Origin: Lachnospiraceae bacterium | GTDB lineage: Bacteria; Bacillota; Clostridia; Lachnospirales; Lachnospiraceae | DNA: 45,845 nt | Assembly: GCA_017557525.1 (NCBI GenBank) | Contig: JAFYYN010000125.1 | Coordinates: forward strand, 1-45,845 | Direction of reading: 5' to 3' | Shown here: piece by piece, positions 32,436 through 39,617 of the stretch | How positions within the stretch are numbered: position 1 is the stretch's first letter | Layout of the letters: each line of letters starts with the position of its first letter | Notes under the pieces: model-generated | The model's database searches: none | Seen by the model: only the letters and a program-made list of their open reading frames with translations | What the model was told of the DNA's origin: nothing | Program-made: the position numbers and the translations under genes

Positions 32436-33359
32436 CTAGATGATCATCCTTACTTTCTCGGGGAAGCAGGAGAAGGTTACATGATCGCTTTCGCCTGCAA
32501 TCTCACCATCGGTATGAATGGTCATGGGTCTGTCAGTCTGTATTTCTATAGTTTTAGCGGTTATCTGCTCTATATTCTTATGCTTTATATGATTTCCCTT
32601 TATAACTGAGGGCATGAGCCTCAGGTGAGTAAGCCTTGAAATATCATGTACTATACATACGGTGATCTTGCCGTCAAACGGGTTTGCGGCAGGACCCATG
32701 GGCATACCGCCGCCCTCGTATTTTGTATTCATGTTTGCGGCAAATATCAGCTTATCACAGCGGATCTTTCGCTTGCCATCTATGGTTATGACTGCTTTGG
32801 CGGGTTTGTTTGTAAAGATGAGAGCCAGACCTATCATATAATAAACGAGTTTACCGAGGCCGATATTGTTTAGGAGCTTCTTTAATTTTGAATGCAGGGC
32901 CTTTTTACATATATCAGCATCATAACCCATGCCGGAACTGACTCCGAATTTCCTGACAATACTACCGTCTGCAGAAATGACCAGGCCATGATCGACTCTG
33001 ATGAAACGCCTGGGGTGGATGGTATTTTCTATGACCTCAAACGGTTCCTGCGGTATGCCTAAGCCCCGGGCCAGGTCATTGCTTGAGCCCATGGGTATAT
33101 AACCAAGGATGAAATTTTCGTAATCCATCAGTCCGTTTATCGCTTCGTTTGCCGTGCCGTCACCTCCGGCAATGACAATGCGCTTCATCTCCGGATGCTC
33201 CTCGCAGATGGTGCGCGCGAATCTCTCGGCGTCATTTTTCTTAGCGGTAAAATAAACCTTATAATCTATATCAGAGCTTTTCAACCTCTTTTCAAGGTCT
33301 GCCCAGAGGGTTTTTGCCTTTCCTGTCTGGGAGCCGGGGTTAACAATGAAATAATACAT
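32436..33359 (-). CDS. Diacylglycerol kinase-like lipid kinase (DagK/YegS type)
   Basis: This 307-residue protein starts MYYFIVNPGSQTGKA and carries the nucleotide motif VIAGGDGTANEAINGL (about 64-79) and GYIPMGSSNDLARGLGIP. FGVSSGMGYDADICK and the C-terminal GGGMPMGPAANPFDGKITVCIV are also typical. It phosphorylates diacylglycerol or a related lipid. The start at 33359 is preferred over an upstream ATG because the homologous region begins at this MYYF, and AGAAGGG precedes it. Its own promoter lies just upstream, and the rhomboid gene follows after one repeat element. Confidence 0.88.
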   Translation of the reverse strand: MYYFIVNPGSQTGKAKTLWADLEKRLKSSDIDYKVYFTAKKNDAERFARTICEEHPEMKRIVIAGGDGTANEAINGLMDYENFILGYIPMGSSNDLARGLGIPQEPFEVIENTIHPRRFIRVDHGLVISADGSIVRKFGVSSGMGYDADICKKALHSKLKKLLNNIGLGKLVYYMIGLALIFTNKPAKAVITIDGKRKIRCDKLIFAANMNTKYEGGGMPMGPAANPFDGKITVCIVHDISRLTHLRLMPSVIKGNHIKHKNIEQITAKTIEIQTDRPMTIHTDGEIAGESDHVTFSCFPEKVRMII

Positions 33360-33395
33360 ATCATGTGATCCCTTCTTATGTAAGTTATCCCATAT

Positions 33396-33424
33396 AATAT
33401 AGCACAAACCCGAAAATCTGTCCA
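33396..33424 (-). promoter_or_regulatory. Promoter of the lipid kinase-rhomboid unit
   Basis: Read on the minus strand: TGGACA (33424-33419), 17 bases, TATATT (33401-33396), with TGC before the -10. Confidence 0.65.
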
Positions 33425-33478
33425 TATAAAAATGCGGGCAGGTACCGGTGCTTTTATTGTACCGGCTGTCCGCATTTT
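33424..33478 (-). terminator. Terminator of the kinase/P-loop unit
   Basis: A long hairpin has outer arms AAAATGCGG and CCGCATTTT and an imperfect inner stem around GGTACCGG/TACCGGC. Read on the minus strand it ends in five T, so it would stop transcription from the upstream P-loop genes. It touches the -35 of the next promoter. Confidence 0.7.
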
Positions 33479-33479
33479 G

Positions 33480-33676
33480 TTATCAATGTGTGAAAATATT
33501 TACGTCTTTTTGCGAGAGTACGTAAAATATTTGTGATATATTCCGGTGCATTTATAACTTCCTGCAATGTAGCGTAAGCATAGAAGGGATGATTATAAAT
33601 GCTTATTTTGAAATTGTATAACTTTTTTACGAAAAAATGATTCTGTGTTGTTGTTTTGATGTAAATTTAGTTCCGT
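33480..33676. other. Gene-free stretch with two inverted repeats
   Basis: No credible ORF was found. Two inverted repeats stand out. AATATTTACGT pairs with ACGTAAAATATT (33495-33531, one bulge). The perfect 10-base arms GCATTTATAA and TTATAAATGC (33548-33602) enclose 35 bases that can extend the pairing (CTTC/GAAG, TGC/GCA). This could be a small RNA or a 3' structure of the P-loop gene transcript. Confidence 0.45.
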
Positions 33677-34279
33677 CTACCCATATATCGCCTCCTTTAA
33701 GAAATTTTCAGTGTCTTTGCCCGGGTAGACCGGGTCAGGTTCATAGGGAAAGCAGCAGACGGTCATGCCGTATCTGTCCTTTTCCTTTAATCTTTTTGTG
33801 TCGCCTAAGTTTATAAATAGTCTCCAGCTTGAAAGAGTACCATAATTAGAAGTAAAAGCAGTAAGCTTTTCATATTCTTCCTCGCGCCATACCGCATCCG
33901 TGCCCACGATGATCTTGATGTCGCAGAGCAGGAGATGTCGCATGCCGGATCTAAAGTCACTGCCAAGGTCAAATACCATGCAGTCTGCTTCTATGTCCGG
34001 GATTGTTTCGGAAGAGTATACAGGTGAAGGTACATAGGTTACCCTGTGATACGTAAAGGGGCCTGTATCCTTTGCGCCAAGCTTAGCGGTCAGCTTTTGT
34101 ATATCGTCATTACGGTTTCTTTCAAAAAGGGTGACTCTTTTTTTCTCGGCTTCACTTAGGTAATTGCTTATGGCAACCGCAATGTGCGTTGTCCCGCACC
34201 GTGGCGATAGCCCAAGTACACCTATGCGTCTGCCGTTAAGATAGCTTTTTGGGGAATTACTTTTTGATTTAAAGATCAT
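33677..34279 (-). CDS. P-loop-like protein lacking the Walker lysine
   Basis: This 200-residue protein starts with a basic segment, then RRIGVLGLSPRCGTTHIAVAISNYL (about 17-41), which sits where a MinD/ParA/CpaE-type ATPase has its Walker A. The GKT lysine is replaced (CGTT) and no signature Lys precedes it. A Walker-B-like strand CMVFDLGSD occurs near 100. The neighbouring kinase fusion carries the same motif type in its C-terminal half. The two genes overlap by 4 bases (ATGA), so they are translationally coupled and probably act together. Nucleotide binding is uncertain. Related sequences occur in Tad/Flp-pilus type loci, but no pilus gene is here. Confidence 0.65.
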   Translation of the reverse strand: MIFKSKSNSPKSYLNGRRIGVLGLSPRCGTTHIAVAISNYLSEAEKKRVTLFERNRNDDIQKLTAKLGAKDTGPFTYHRVTYVPSPVYSSETIPDIEADCMVFDLGSDFRSGMRHLLLCDIKIIVGTDAVWREEEYEKLTAFTSNYGTLSSWRLFINLGDTKRLKEKDRYGMTVCCFPYEPDPVYPGKDTENFLKEAIYG

Positions 34280-35583
34280 ATCATGACTCCGGTTTTTAAT
34301 GCGAGCTCCTGAAAGACTGTTTTTAGTTCTGCGTCTTTAAAGATCTCATCGGGATTATTTATGTAAGGTATGGCCATAAAGGCTTCTGTATTAAGCATTT
34401 CTGCGATATCTCTGTCAACTGTCCCGGTCAGGTTTACAAGAAACAGGCGTTTATTACATTTTTTCGACAATGCCCTTGTTTGTTTGATCTCATCCGTTTC
34501 CCATATCCTGTTTCCGATAAGTATGCAGCTTATATCCGCGTCATAGAAGCTTTCAGGCATAGCTTCGCTCAGCCTCCCGTAATCAGAGATGATATCGGCG
34601 TCGGTAATATCACGGTTTTCACAGAATTTTCTGCTCAATACCTCAAGCCCGGCCAATGCTCGAAGCTCGTTTATGCGTGGTGATATACTGTACCATGCCT
34701 CTGAATTGTTCATCTCGGCATAAACACATTTTCGCCCCAGGCTCTTCAGGTATGCTGCAAAAGTGAGGGCTATATATGTTACGCCGGTATTTGGTGCGGC
34801 TCCCGCAAATGCTATCTTCAGTGGTTTCTTAACAAAACTGCTTGATCCTTTATCGATCTCTTTGATTTTTGTCATCAATGCTCTGACACTGCTAAAACGG
34901 CTCCAGACGGTTCTGCCCGTGCATTTCCGTACAACAGCCTGTAGCTGTGCCTCTTTTTTTCTGGTAACACTCCCGTGGGAAAGCATAAATTTAAGTAACA
35001 TGCCCAAAGCGTAAATATCGGCTTTCTTGGACAGTTTTTCACCGTTTATCTGTTCCGGCGGTGCATAGGAACGTGTACCAAAAATAAAACCTGCCTCGTC
35101 ATCTTCATTCTGTGCACTTCCAAAATCAACAAGATAACAGTTGTCTCCCGATATAAGTACGTTTTCAGGCTTAATATCAAGATAGAGCAATCCATTTCCG
35201 GGAAGTGTGTGAAGATAGTCGATGATTGAACTGATCAGGAAAATGAAATGAATTATTTCTTTCTCTGACAAAAGTCTCCTGTTACAAAGACTTTTTAAAG
35301 ACTCGCCCGCTATATATTCCTCGATGATATAAGTATACTCATCGTCTTCCTCTAAATCATAGATTTTGGGGATATGCGGGTTGTTGAGATTTTTTAACAG
35401 ATGGGCTTCCTTTACAAGACGATCGTGAAAAGTCGATGTCTTTCGGATCCCTTTGATGATGCGCTCCACGTGTAATGTTTTGTGCGTTGCCAGCCATACT
35501 GTGCTATCCGGGTGCCGGCTTAAAAGTGAAACGATCGCGTATTTTGCTGCGTTGGCCGTTGTTCCTCCTTTCCGCAGTTCCAT
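34276..35583 (-). CDS. Ser/Thr protein kinase fused to a P-loop-like domain
   Basis: This 435-residue protein has a Hanks-type kinase domain at about 18-245. It shows a degenerate Gly loop, ERIIKGI with the ATP-site Lys (about 44), a helix C Glu in VKEAHLL, LLYLDIKPENVLI in place of HRDxKxxN (catalytic Asp kept, HR replaced by YL), DFGSA (about 153), and GTRSYAPPEQ. The C-terminal part (about 255-435) starts KIAFAGAAPNTGVTYIALTFAAYL, a P-loop-like motif without the Walker lysine, as in the following gene. It has no membrane segment. The start is uncertain: an ATG at 35607 lies inside the -10 box, and a strong AAAGGAGG lies just after the ATG at 35583. Confidence 0.75.
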   Translation of the reverse strand: MELRKGGTTANAAKYAIVSLLSRHPDSTVWLATHKTLHVERIIKGIRKTSTFHDRLVKEAHLLKNLNNPHIPKIYDLEEDDEYTYIIEEYIAGESLKSLCNRRLLSEKEIIHFIFLISSIIDYLHTLPGNGLLYLDIKPENVLISGDNCYLVDFGSAQNEDDEAGFIFGTRSYAPPEQINGEKLSKKADIYALGMLLKFMLSHGSVTRKKEAQLQAVVRKCTGRTVWSRFSSVRALMTKIKEIDKGSSSFVKKPLKIAFAGAAPNTGVTYIALTFAAYLKSLGRKCVYAEMNNSEAWYSISPRINELRALAGLEVLSRKFCENRDITDADIISDYGRLSEAMPESFYDADISCILIGNRIWETDEIKQTRALSKKCNKRLFLVNLTGTVDRDIAEMLNTEAFMAIPYINNPDEIFKDAELKTVFQELALKTGVMI

Positions 35584-35597
35584 TAAAAACCAATACA

Positions 35598-35626
35598 AAT
35601 ATAGCATGCTTTTAAGGGAAAAGCAA
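35598..35626 (-). promoter_or_regulatory. Promoter of the kinase/P-loop unit
   Basis: Read on the minus strand: TTGCTT (35626-35621), 17 bases, TATATT (35603-35598), with TGC before the -10. Transcription would begin near 35590, only about 7 bases before the ATG at 35583. The mRNA would be nearly leaderless. Confidence 0.6.
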
Positions 35627-35638
35627 GTTATTTTTTCC

Positions 35639-35666
35639 TTGACTAAATTTTTTAGGATGATATAAT
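35639..35666 (+). promoter_or_regulatory. Promoter of iorA-iorB
   Basis: TTGACT (35639-35644), 16 bases, TATAAT (35661-35666). It is divergent from the kinase promoter about 15 bases away, so the two could interfere. Confidence 0.75.
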
Positions 35667-35700
35667 ATTTCTTTAGGAAATTTTTAAGGAGGAAGGGTTA

Positions 35701-37434
35701 ATGTCTGAGAAAAAACTGATGCTGGGTAACGAAGCAATAGCACGTGGTGCTTATGAGGCAGGCGTAAAGGTTTCTGCCGCTTATCCCGGAACACCCAGTA
35801 CCGAAATAAGTGAAAATATCGTTAAGTATGAAGAGATTTACTGCGAGTGGTCACCCAATGAGAAGGTGGCTATGGAAGTGGCTATCGGAGCATCAATGGC
35901 AGGTGTGAGATCGCTCGTTTCCATGAAGCATGTTGGAGTAAACGTTGCAGCGGACCCTCTGTATACAGTAAGCTACATCGGTGTATCGGGCGGTCTTGTA
36001 CTCGTAGCAGCAGATGACCCCGGAATGTACAGCTCACAGAATGAGCAGGATTCACGTGCAGTTGCGCGTGCAGCACATATTCCGGTAATAGAGCCCTCTG
36101 ACAGTGCAGAAGCAAAGGAATTTATAAAGTACGCTTATGATTTAAGTGAGAAATACGATACGCCCGTAATGTTCAGGACTACAACACGTATTGCGCATTC
36201 ACAGGGGCTTGTGGAGCTTGAGGACAGGTGTGAGCCTATCGATATTCCTTATACCAAGAATGTGGCTAAGAATGTTATGATGCCCGGTAATGCCATTAAG
36301 CGTCACCCTGTTGTTGAGGCAAGGGAAAAGCAGATGGCTATTGATGGAGCAGAGTTCCCCATCAACAAGCTGGAAATGAATGATACAAAGATTGGTGTCA
36401 TCACTTCAGGTATCCCTTATCAGTATGTAAAGGAAGCACTTCCAAACGCATCAGTGCTTAAGCTTGGCTGTGTAAATCCTCTGCCTAAGCAGATGATCAT
36501 AGATTTCTCAAAGAAGGTAGATAAGCTCTATATCGTTGAGGAGCTTGACCCCATCATCGAAGAGCAGGTTAAGTCCTGGGGCATAGAGTGTACAGGTAAG
36601 GAAATACTTACCATCCAGGGCGAGTACAGTACAAATATGTTAAAGAAGGCTATCTTAGGACAGGAGCTTTCAATCGAGGCACCGGCTAATGTTCCGGTAA
36701 GACCTCCCATCCTTTGCCCGGGATGCCCTCATAGGAGCACTTTCTATACATTAAATAAATTAAAGATACATGCAGCAGGAGATATCGGATGCTACACACT
36801 TGGTGCAGTAGCACCTTTAAGCGTAGTTGAGACTACAGTCTGCATGGGTTCATCAATTTCAACTCTCCATGGTATGGAGAAGGCCAAGGGTAAGGATTAT
36901 ATCAAGGACTGGGTTGCAGTTATAGGTGATTCGACCTTTATGCATACAGGCGTTAATTCCCTGATGAACATGTTCTATAACCAGGGTACCGGCACAGTGC
37001 TTATCCTTGATAATTCGACTACCGGTATGACAGGTCATCAGGACCATGCCGCAACCGGCAAGACCTTAAGAGGCGAGATAGTACCCGCTATCGATCTTTA
37101 TAAGCTCTGCCATGATGGTATTGGTATTGAGAATACAAGGATTGTTAACGCATTTGATACTAAGGAGCTTGAAAAGGCTATCAAAGAAGAGGTTGCGAAG
37201 GACGCAGTTTCGGTTATCATCGTTCAGGCACCCTGTGCTCTTCTTAAATCAAACAAGCCCAAGCCTGCATTCCATATCGATACGGATAAGTGTAAGCGCT
37301 GCTATATGTGCATGAAGCCTGCATGTCCTGCTATCACAAAGGCAGATGACGGCACTGTTTCGATAAATGCCACTATGTGTAACGGCTGCGGACTCTGCGA
37401 AGGCCAGTGTAAATTTGGGGCAATTGTAAGGTAA
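35701..37434 (+). CDS. iorA: Indolepyruvate:ferredoxin oxidoreductase, alpha subunit
   Basis: This 577-residue protein has an N-terminal pyrimidine-binding domain (AAYPGTPSTEISE, SMKHVGVNVAADPL). The thiamine-PP domain has CPGCPHRSTFY, GDIGCYTLG and VIGDSTFMHTGVNSL with TPP-binding GDS and NST. Two C-terminal [4Fe-4S] motifs, CKRCYMCMKPACP and CNGCGLCEGQCK, lie at about 527-570. The enzyme interconverts aryl-pyruvates and aryl-acetyl-CoA with ferredoxin. AAGGAGGAAGGG precedes the ATG. iorB follows after 13 bases. Confidence 0.95.
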   Translation: MSEKKLMLGNEAIARGAYEAGVKVSAAYPGTPSTEISENIVKYEEIYCEWSPNEKVAMEVAIGASMAGVRSLVSMKHVGVNVAADPLYTVSYIGVSGGLVLVAADDPGMYSSQNEQDSRAVARAAHIPVIEPSDSAEAKEFIKYAYDLSEKYDTPVMFRTTTRIAHSQGLVELEDRCEPIDIPYTKNVAKNVMMPGNAIKRHPVVEAREKQMAIDGAEFPINKLEMNDTKIGVITSGIPYQYVKEALPNASVLKLGCVNPLPKQMIIDFSKKVDKLYIVEELDPIIEEQVKSWGIECTGKEILTIQGEYSTNMLKKAILGQELSIEAPANVPVRPPILCPGCPHRSTFYTLNKLKIHAAGDIGCYTLGAVAPLSVVETTVCMGSSISTLHGMEKAKGKDYIKDWVAVIGDSTFMHTGVNSLMNMFYNQGTGTVLILDNSTTGMTGHQDHAATGKTLRGEIVPAIDLYKLCHDGIGIENTRIVNAFDTKELEKAIKEEVAKDAVSVIIVQAPCALLKSNKPKPAFHIDTDKCKRCYMCMKPACPAITKADDGTVSINATMCNGCGLCEGQCKFGAIVR

Positions 37435-37447
37435 GGGGGAGATAATC

Positions 37448-38017
37448 ATGGAAACAAAGAATATAATGATAGTCGGTGTAGGTGGACAGGGAACACTCCT
37501 TACCAGCCGAATACTTGGCGGTATAACCATAAAGGCAGGATATGACGTAAAGCTTTCCGAAGTACACGGTATGGCTCAGCGTGGCGGCAGCGTTGTTACA
37601 TTTGTACGCTACGGCGAGAAGGTAAACGAGCCCATAGTTGAGGAAAGCCAGGCAGATGTCCTTATCGCATTTGAGAGGCTTGAGGCATTAAGATATGCTC
37701 ACTTCTTAAAGAAGGACGGCGTACTCGTAGTTAATGACCAGAGGATAGACCCCATGCCTGTAGTTATAGGCGCAGCAAAATATCCCGAGGGCATCATCGA
37801 GGACCTTGAGAAGAAATATAAGGTACTTAAAGTTGATGCCATGGCAGAGGCACTTAAGCTTGGAAATGCAAGGACATTCAACATCATAGTACTTGGTATG
37901 GCTGCAAAGCATATGGATTTCAAGAAAGAGGATTGGCTTGAAGTTATTGAAAATACAGTACCTCCCAAAACAATTGATATCAATAAGCAGGCATTCGAAG
38001 TAGGATATGCTATGTGA
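37448..38017 (+). CDS. iorB: Indolepyruvate:ferredoxin oxidoreductase, beta subunit
   Basis: This 189-residue gamma-domain-type subunit carries IMIVGVGGQGTLLTSRILG, EVHGMAQRGGSVVTFVRYG, and IDINKQAFEVGYAM at the C-terminus. It completes the heterodimer with IorA. GGGGGAGA precedes the ATG. Its stop codon lies inside a short sequence that is repeated at the end of the DUF1934-like gene (16742-16760). Confidence 0.95.
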   Translation: METKNIMIVGVGGQGTLLTSRILGGITIKAGYDVKLSEVHGMAQRGGSVVTFVRYGEKVNEPIVEESQADVLIAFERLEALRYAHFLKKDGVLVVNDQRIDPMPVVIGAAKYPEGIIEDLEKKYKVLKVDAMAEALKLGNARTFNIIVLGMAAKHMDFKKEDWLEVIENTVPPKTIDINKQAFEVGYAM

Positions 38018-38052
38018 TTTCAATCACAGGGACGGTTCTCTGATTGATTTTT
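38009..38052 (+). repeat. REP-like repeat and hairpin at the iorB stop codon, copy 2
   Basis: The segment 38009-38027 matches 16742-16760 in 18 of 19 bases. It continues into CAGGGACGGTTCTC, which resembles the REP-type GGGACGGTTCT sequences common in clostridia. AATCA (38022-38026) pairs with TGATT (38041-38045), extended by AG/CT. A T-run follows (38048-38052), so the copy may double as a terminator for iorAB. Confidence 0.5.
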
Positions 38053-38114
38053 AAACTCAAGAAATAGAAAATAGGCATATGTGTTATATAACGTTATAAT
38101 ATCAAAAAAATAGT

Positions 38115-38143
38115 TTGACATCACTTTTGATATATTGTAAAAT
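38115..38143 (+). promoter_or_regulatory. Promoter upstream of paaK
   Basis: TTGACA (38115-38120), 17 bases, TAAAAT (38138-38143), near consensus. Transcription would start around 38150, right before the hairpin at 38153. Confidence 0.75.
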
Positions 38144-38152
38144 TTTTATGAT

Positions 38153-38194
38153 AACTCCGCCTCCTGCATTACGGAGACGGAGTTGATTATTTTT
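38153..38194 (+). terminator. Terminator-like hairpin in the paaK leader
   Basis: AACTCCG pairs with CGGAGTT. Inside, after one C-A mismatch, CTCC pairs with GGAG around the loop TGCATTAC. GATTATTTTT follows. It lies directly downstream of a strong promoter and 70 bases upstream of paaK, so it may be an attenuator or a 5' stabilising hairpin. No T-box motif was found. An alternative pairing (CTCCG with the first CGGAG) is possible. Confidence 0.6.
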
Positions 38195-38264
38195 GCCGTG
38201 GATAGAAGAATATGGCAAATTAAATGGATTTTAGTTGAAAAAAGACAGAAAGGAAAAAACACCC

Positions 38265-39560
38265 ATGATCTGGAATGAAGCAAAGGAATGTATGAGCCGT
38301 GACGAGATGGAACATCTCCAGAGCACCAGGCTCGTAAAGCAGGTAAATTATGTTTACCACAACGTAGAGTACTATCGTAAGAAGATGCAGGCTGCCGGTC
38401 TTGAACCCGGCGACATCAGAGGCATCGAAGACATCACAAAGCTTCCTTTTACCACAAAGGATGACTTAAGAAACACGTATCCCTGCGGATTGTTTGCTGT
38501 CCCCAGATCTGAGGTAGTAAGAATACACGCGTCATCAGGCACTACAGGAAAAGCAACGGTTGTAGGCTATACCAGACGTGATATCGAGATTTGGTCCGAG
38601 TGTGTATCAAGAGTACTTGCCATGGCAGGCGTAGGAAAGAATGATACCGTACAGGTTTCTTACGGATACGGACTGTTTACCGGCGGCCTCGGAGCACATT
38701 ACGGTGTTGAGAATGTGGGAGCTACAGTAGTTCCGCTTTCAACAGGAAATACAAAGAAGCAGCTTACCATGATGAAGGACCTTGGAGTTACTTCCATCAT
38801 GTGTACACCTTCATATCTAATGTACCTGACCGAATCAATTGAGGAGCAGGGCATATTGGACGAGCTTCAGTTAAAGTCAGCAGTCTGTGGCGCAGAGCCC
38901 TGGACAGAGGAAATGAGAAACCAGATAGAGTCCCGCCTTCATATCAAGGCGCATGATATTTACGGTTTGAGTGAGATCATGGGACCCGGTGTTGCAGGCG
39001 ACTGTGTATACCATAAGGGACTCCATATCAATGAGGATCATTTCCTGCCTGAGATCATTTCAGCTGATACTCTTACTCCTATCGGAGACGGCGAGATTGG
39101 AGAGCTTGTATTTACAACACTTACCAAGGAAGCATTACCGCTTATCCGTTACAGGACAAAGGACCTTACAAGCATCAGCCACGGAAAATGTGACTGCGGA
39201 CGTACAACTGCCAGACTTTCCAGATTTGTGGGCCGTTCCGACGATATGCTTATCATCCGTGGCGTAAACGTATTCCCTTCACAGGTTGAGGCAGCGCTTC
39301 TTGAAATGGGTGAGGTAAGCCCTAACTATCTGATGATAGTTGACCGTGTAAACAACCTTGATACATTGGAAGTACTGGTTGAGGTTGATGAGAAATTCTT
39401 CTCAGACGAGATCAAGGAGCTTGAAAATCTTACAAAGAAGATAACACATGTACTCCAGCAGGCACTGCTTATTGCTCCAAAGGTTAAGCTTGTAGAGCCC
39501 AAGACCTTGGAGAGAAGCGAAGGCAAGGCTAAGAGAGTTATTGACAAGCGTAAATTATGA
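38265..39560 (+). CDS. paaK: Phenylacetate-CoA ligase family protein
   Basis: This 431-residue, standard-length protein carries the AMP-binding motif HASSGTTGKATVVGYT (Ser-Ser at about 90-91), VSYGYGLFTGGLGAHYG, YGLSEIMGPGVAGDC, and the C-terminal GRSDDMLIIRGVNVFPSQVE. It makes aryl-acetyl-CoA from aryl-acetate, CoA and ATP, or yields ATP in reverse. The TTG at 38235 is in frame, but AAAGGA before the ATG at 38265 is a better start and gives a standard N-terminus. It lies directly after iorAB and before an ACT protein, a pairing often seen in anaerobes. Confidence 0.93.
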   Translation: MIWNEAKECMSRDEMEHLQSTRLVKQVNYVYHNVEYYRKKMQAAGLEPGDIRGIEDITKLPFTTKDDLRNTYPCGLFAVPRSEVVRIHASSGTTGKATVVGYTRRDIEIWSECVSRVLAMAGVGKNDTVQVSYGYGLFTGGLGAHYGVENVGATVVPLSTGNTKKQLTMMKDLGVTSIMCTPSYLMYLTESIEEQGILDELQLKSAVCGAEPWTEEMRNQIESRLHIKAHDIYGLSEIMGPGVAGDCVYHKGLHINEDHFLPEIISADTLTPIGDGEIGELVFTTLTKEALPLIRYRTKDLTSISHGKCDCGRTTARLSRFVGRSDDMLIIRGVNVFPSQVEAALLEMGEVSPNYLMIVDRVNNLDTLEVLVEVDEKFFSDEIKELENLTKKITHVLQQALLIAPKVKLVEPKTLERSEGKAKRVIDKRKL

Positions 39561-39573
39561 TGGTTGACATGAA

Positions 39574-39600
39574 AGGCTTCCCCTTGAGGGGAAGACTGGA
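39574..39600 (+). repeat. Short hairpin repeat, copy R6
   Basis: CTTCCCC/GGGGAAG is the first half of the repeat family; the GAA-loop hairpin is missing. It lies between paaK and the ACT gene and directly precedes the AGAAAGGAGC ribosome site. Confidence 0.65.
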
Positions 39601-39617
39601 AGAAAGGAGCAAAACAA

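Noticed and set aside
32646-32873. 75-codon plus-strand frame
   Set aside because: It lies opposite the diacylglycerol-kinase-like gene with no ribosome site or recognisable motif.
38150-38264. T-box or amino acid riboswitch before paaK
   Set aside because: There is a terminator-like hairpin, but no T-box sequence, no specifier loop and too little length for a full T-box.
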